A stretch of 64,000 nt of DNA from assembly GCA_026826555.1 (NCBI GenBank), contig JAKSZT010053837.1:4998520-5062519 (forward strand). Reading direction: 5' to 3'. A model generated the notes under the pieces. That model was not told the origin of the DNA. It worked only from the letters and a program-made list of their open reading frames with translations, and made no database searches. Of the stretch, positions 60,306 to 64,000 are shown piece by piece. Each line of letters begins with the position of its first letter. Positions within the stretch are counted from its first letter, which is position 1. This stretch comes from Tolypeutes matacus (Eukaryota; Chordata; Mammalia; Cingulata; Chlamyphoridae). Made by a program: the position numbers and the translations under genes.

Positions 60306-61060
60306 TTAATTATAGTCTATTGTTTCTCATCTTCAACACTATTTTTAACAGCTCAATTAATCTCGAATTTCACAAACAATAATATATTGGGAATAAGAAC
60401 TGGGGATTAGTGCACAAATATTTAAGTGACATTAGCATAAGGTACATTAGTTGGCATCTGGGTTTCAGCTACTTCCTTCATAAAACAGGAAATTGAAGTG
60501 GTTACTTTGATCTCTAAAACTACCATCATTTTGTTAATGATGTATGAGAAGAGTTTTTGAAAAGTTTAGAAAATATTTGTAGTATCTGCTCACAGAGTTG
60601 ACACATTGCCCTGGAGAATAAAAAGGCTTATTTGTTGCAGCCATTTATTGTGTTAGCTGCTTGTCTTGATGAAATAAGCAATGACATTGGCCCTGGGGCC
60701 TTCCTTTGATATTTCACTACAGTTGTTCTGAGTCTGGTGCTCTCAGAAAAAAGCTAAGAAACATGGCAAAGACAACATTCAGCACAACGGAATAGTGTGG
60801 TCAGTTCAAATGAGTTCCTCGACACTTAGGCTCTAACATCTAATTAATATTTAATTGAGTGTGTTTTAGAGGGAAGCAGTTGTCTTTTAGTAGATATTAT
60901 AATACGTGGAAACAATTGTTTTGAAAATGGCTAAATGTTATATACGCATAGATGTCCCCTGTGTTAGTAAAGTCCTAGAGAGGCCATAATCATTGCAAAA
61001 CATACTATAGGGACAAATATATTATTCTATACAAATATATCTATTAAAAAGAAAATAAAC
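60306..61060. other. Unresolved intron 2
   Basis: No gene or named repeat identified. Confidence 0.45.
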
Positions 61061-61062
61061 TG

Positions 61063-61330
61063 TGTTTTATTTTTTATTCAATATTTATTGTGCACAGCTT
61101 CTATGCCTGAAGTACTAGAGAAATCAAGATACATAAAAATACGCACTTGCAAGGATTTTGCACTATCGTGGAAAAGCCAAATAAACTATTACAAAAACTA
61201 TGATAAACCCTATGAGAATTATGTAGGAGAGAGTACCTAGCCTTTCTAGAGAATGTTGGAAAAGCACCACATAAGAAACAATGGTTGAAAAGTTAATGAC
61301 AGTTTGCCAAATGAATACGGTATGGCAAGT
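61063..61330 (-). repeat. L2 LINE 3' fragment, antisense
   Basis: TTTATTGTGCACAGCTTCTA with TGCCTGAAG, CTTGCAAGGATTTTGCACTA and a GACAGTTTGCCAAATG end fit the reverse L2 terminus. Confidence 0.5.
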
Positions 61331-61526
61331 ATTACAGTCAGTCAAAGACAATCATGTGTCCAATGGAACGGAGGCATGCATAGCGCGGCACACATGGTGA
61401 ACTCTAAGTAGTGAAGGTGGCAAGAATCCAGGATTCAAAAAGCAAAAAAACAAAACAAAACAAAAGACAGGGAAGGTGGTTATAAAAATCTGGAAGAACC
61501 CAATATGCCTTGCAAAAAATTTAGAC
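61331..61526. other. Unresolved intron 2
   Basis: A short AC/AAAC-rich patch at about 61441-61463; nothing else identified. Confidence 0.4.
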
Positions 61527-61719
61527 CAGGGGTTCTTAACAAGGGGTCCGTGAGCTGGAATTGAAATTCACAAAAGCATTATTCTTGTGGGGACGTGTTG
61601 GTGCGGGTGTGAGCTATTTATTAAATACTATACAGTGTAGTGTGGACTTAGTAGGGGGTCCGTGGTTTTCACCTGTCTGACAAAGGGGTCCATGGAACAG
61701 AAAAGGTTAAGAACCCCTG
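61527..61719 (-). mobile_element. Small hAT-type element, inverted relative of the 54576 copy
   Basis: Perfect 14-bp inverted termini CAGGGGTTCTTAAC and GTTAAGAACCCCTG, 193 bp. The duplication ATTTAGAC/ATTTAGAT (61519-61526, 61720-61727) matches at 7 of 8. The interior aligns end to end by eye with the reverse complement of 54576-54752. Confidence 0.9.
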
Positions 61720-61884
61720 ATTTAGATCTTAACCTATAAATAACGAGGGATGTTGACAGATCTTATGCAAAAAAAAATAATGACCTAATAAGATTTGATT
61801 TGGGAAAGCTTCCTCTTGTAACAAAGCTGGAAGCCACAAGATCCTGCATCCTACATTGGAATGGGCAAAGTATCGAGCAGATAT

Positions 61885-62004
61885 TTGGGGTAGTGGTTTA
61901 AAGCATGAGCCTTGCAATCAAAGAAGCCTAGAAATGAGGGGCATAGCCTTGGTCAAATCTTTTAATTTCTCTAAGACTTGGTTTTCTAAATCTATACTCT
62001 ATTC
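61885..62004 (+). repeat. MIR, left part, split by hAT
   Basis: GTGGTTTAAAGCATGAGCCT, GGTCAAATCTTTTAATTTCT and AAGACTTGGTTTTCTAAATC fit MIR. The 3' half appears to resume at 62459. Confidence 0.65.
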
Positions 62005-62458
62005 CAGGGGTAGCAAATTTTTTCTGTAAAGGGACAGAAAATAAGTATTTTAGACTTTTCAGGCCATGTGGTCTCTGCTGCAACTGTTCAGCTCTGCCAC
62101 TGCAACACAAAAGCATCTATAGACGATACATTAATAAAATGAGCAGGCCTGTAATTTAATAAAATTTCATTTATTAACATCTTAATTTGAATTTTGTATA
62201 ATTTTCATATGTCATGAAATATTCTTCTTCTTTTTATTTTTTCAACCATTACAAATGTAGAAACCAGGAGTGGGTGTAGTTCGGTGGTTGAGCGCCTGCC
62301 TCCCACGTACGAGGTCCTGGGTTCAATCCCAGTATTTCCTAAAAGTAAAAATAAAATAAAGTAAAAAAGAAATGTAAAAACCATTCTTAACTCACAGGTC
62401 ATATGAAAACAAGTGGCAGGCAAGATTTAGCCTACAGGCCATAATTCGCTAATCCCTG
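62005..62458 (+). mobile_element. hAT-Charlie-like element hosting a DAS SINE
   Basis: Starts CAGGGGTAGCAAATTTTTTC, with TTCTGTAAAGGGACAGAAAA and GGCCATGTGGTCTCTGCTGC, and ends GCTAATCCCTG. Candidate 8-bp duplication CTCTATTC/ATCTATTT (6 of 8). A DAS-I at 62267-62369 lies inside. Confidence 0.75.
62267..62369 (+). mobile_element. DAS-I-type short SINE, sense
   Basis: GGAGTGGGTGTAGTTCGGTG, B-box-like GGTTCAATCCC and an A-rich tail. Duplication AAATGTAGAAACCA (62253-62266) and AAATGTAAAAACCA (62370-62383), one mismatch in 14. Confidence 0.9.
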
Positions 62459-62590
62459 ATCTATTTTATATTTATGATCTATTGTTTGGTGATCATATTG
62501 CTACATAATTTGTAGAGGATATTATAAAATAATGCACAAAATGTCCTTAGCAAATGTGTAGAACATAGTATATGATCAATAAGTACAAGC
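62459..62590 (+). repeat. MIR, right part
   Basis: GTGTAGAACATAGTATATGA with TCAATAAGTA is the MIR/L2-type terminus and continues the left part after the hAT insertion. Confidence 0.5.
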
Positions 62591-63165
62591 AGTCTCAATG
62601 ACATTAAACAGAAATTTACTCAAGGGACAAGAAGCAAAGGAAAAGTAAAATAGATTGGGCAGGGATATGTTGGTCAGGTTGAGGTAATTGGTTTAAGGCA
62701 GAGATTGATGAGAGGTAATATCAGGTAGCCTGCAGGCTTAGAGGTTTGGGGCAAGAACTAATAAGAAAAATTAGATTGAAATTAGAGACAGGGAGAATAA
62801 TTTCAACGGCTGTTGAAATTTTCTGGGAAAGAAGTGATGAAGACTTGAATTAAAGTAGCAGGTGTGCCCACGTGGCTGCTGCTGCCAGCCCATCCCAGTC
62901 GCCTCCTTGGATACAGCTAATGAGTCAAGTGAGGTTGCAAATCATCATGCAAACAAGTAGGCTGTCGGGCAGCAGCTTTGGAGCCTGGGATTCGTCTACT
63001 AGTAGCCCTTTTTTTCTTCTCCTGCCATCAGAAGTGAGGGCCTAAGGAACACAAAATATTCTTCAATTTGTATATCAGTTATCATTATATGGGACACATA
63101 AAAATGATCATAGTTTATATATTTTGGGGGCTTTTTATAAAATGAAATAAAGGGAATTTAATGGT
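62591..63165. other. Unresolved intron 2
   Basis: No gene or named repeat identified. Confidence 0.45.
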
Positions 63166-63169
63166 AGGA

Positions 63170-64000
63170 TTTCTAGTAAAAATAATGCAATAAATCCCTA
63201 CTTTGTCACACTCCCTCTGCTCCTATTACATTGGGGAAAAAAAAGGAAACCAAAAGTACATTTCCAGACTCAAAAACAAGATAGTAGTCTCAATGAATCA
63301 GAAGTGAACAGAAATGCAAAGTGGAGAAGTGGGTGAAGTCATGTGCCCTCTGTACTCTAGGTCTAGAAGAAGACAGTACTGAGTTTGTCCCCAGTAGAGT
63401 AAGCTGGACTGACATGTTCCATGCTAGATGGGGCAAAGAGCCAGGTTCTCTGCTTAGAACAAAGACTTCCTGTTTGTGAAAGAAGCATCTATGGAAGCCT
63501 GGGGAGGCAGGGAACACAGAGTCAGTCTTACAACCAAGGACCAGCCCCTGTCACCCTCTGACGTGGTGACGTATCTGTGATAGGCACTATACGCCCACAG
63601 CATTAAAGAACTCCAAAGTACTGCTATGTGTCCTGGTTCTGGACTGGGGGCTGTGTGTGGAAAAACTGCCTTAATAGCAAAGGATGAGCGAAAGGTGGAG
63701 GGAAAGAAAAGGCGTAAAATGAGCTGAGCAGCCTATATTCCAAAACACACAAAGAAACCTATGCTTAGAAAGACAGAAATCAAAATAACAACTGCAACAA
63801 ATTAGATTTTATTTTAAATAGAAATCTGATTACAAATTTACAAGTGTGTTAAGACATTCAAAGAGACAAATGAAAGAATCAAATCTACTAAAAGAGTACA
63901 AGAAGTAATGAAACAAAAATTAGCAGAAGTAAAAAACATATAGAATAAAAAAAAATTAAAATTTTTAGAAATGAAAAAAACATTTAAATTAATTTAAAAT
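63170..64000 (+). mobile_element. L1/HAL1-like 5' region, sense (tentative)
   Basis: Text such as GTTAAGACATTCAAAGAGAC, AAATGAAAGAATCAAATCTA and GAAGTAATGAAACAAAAATT, preceded by a GC-richer leader, resembles L1 5' UTR running into ORF1. It is cut by the window edge. Confidence 0.4.

Larger units (their letters stand above)
55408..64000 (+). other. PTPRO: PTPRO intron 2 (5' part)
   Basis: Sequence downstream of the donor. No stretch matching PTPRO exon 3 was seen, so intron 2 continues beyond the window. It contains hAT fragments, a HAL1-like element, L1 ends, L2 and a nested MIR/hAT/DAS cluster. Confidence 0.8.

Overview
This window is nuclear DNA from a placental mammal, almost certainly a xenarthran and most likely an armadillo. 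The evidence is ten DAS-type SINEs, a tRNA-derived family known from armadillos and their relatives, sitting among mammal-wide MIR, L2, L1, MaLR LTR and hAT fossils. Base composition is AT-rich. There are no bacterial, phage or plasmid features, no operon and no CRISPR array.

The only host coding sequence I can support is one exon at 55134-55407 on the + strand. It encodes 91 codons plus one base of the start of the extracellular region of the receptor tyrosine phosphatase PTPRO (GLEPP1), and I take it to be exon 2. Its splice sites are intact. The rest of the window is therefore read as intron 1 of PTPRO (1-55133) and the first part of intron 2 (55408-64000). Exon 1, with the signal peptide, and exon 3 are not in the window. 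The short open frames elsewhere lie in repeats or are chance frames.

Layout: 1-8130 is mostly unresolved intron with one full-length DAS-III and small MIR/L2 remnants. 8131-16884 holds an MLT1 LTR with target duplication, MER5A, L2, a MIR split by a 5'-inverted L1, a polypurine tract, a MaLR-like solo LTR and a DAS-III. 18010-20000 is L2 followed by an antisense L1 carrying a nested insertion and a perfect 33-bp inverted repeat. 22084-30385 holds an LTR, three DAS elements, a split L1 3' end, L2 and an antisense L1. 31325-40760 is rich in L2 and MaLR-like LTRs, with two DAS copies. 41281-44470 is a long antisense L1/HAL1-type element. 45045-54075 contains MIR, L2, an LTR, an old L1 5' end and two DAS copies. 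A small hAT element with a perfect 8-bp target duplication lies just upstream of the exon, and its inverted relative lies downstream at 61527-61719. Intron 2 also has two degenerate hAT-like copies, a sense HAL1-like element and a triple nest (DAS inside hAT inside MIR) at 61885-62590.

I found no evidence of a new multi-gene system. The most useful observations are structural: an inverted duplication at an insertion junction, a twin-primed L1 with a recoverable empty site, a pair of hAT miniature elements bracketing the exon, a young compact DAS copy, and an antisense DAS-III that carries an Alu-like cryptic acceptor with a frame-preserving candidate donor. Repeat family names were assigned by reading and memory of consensus sequences, not by a database search.
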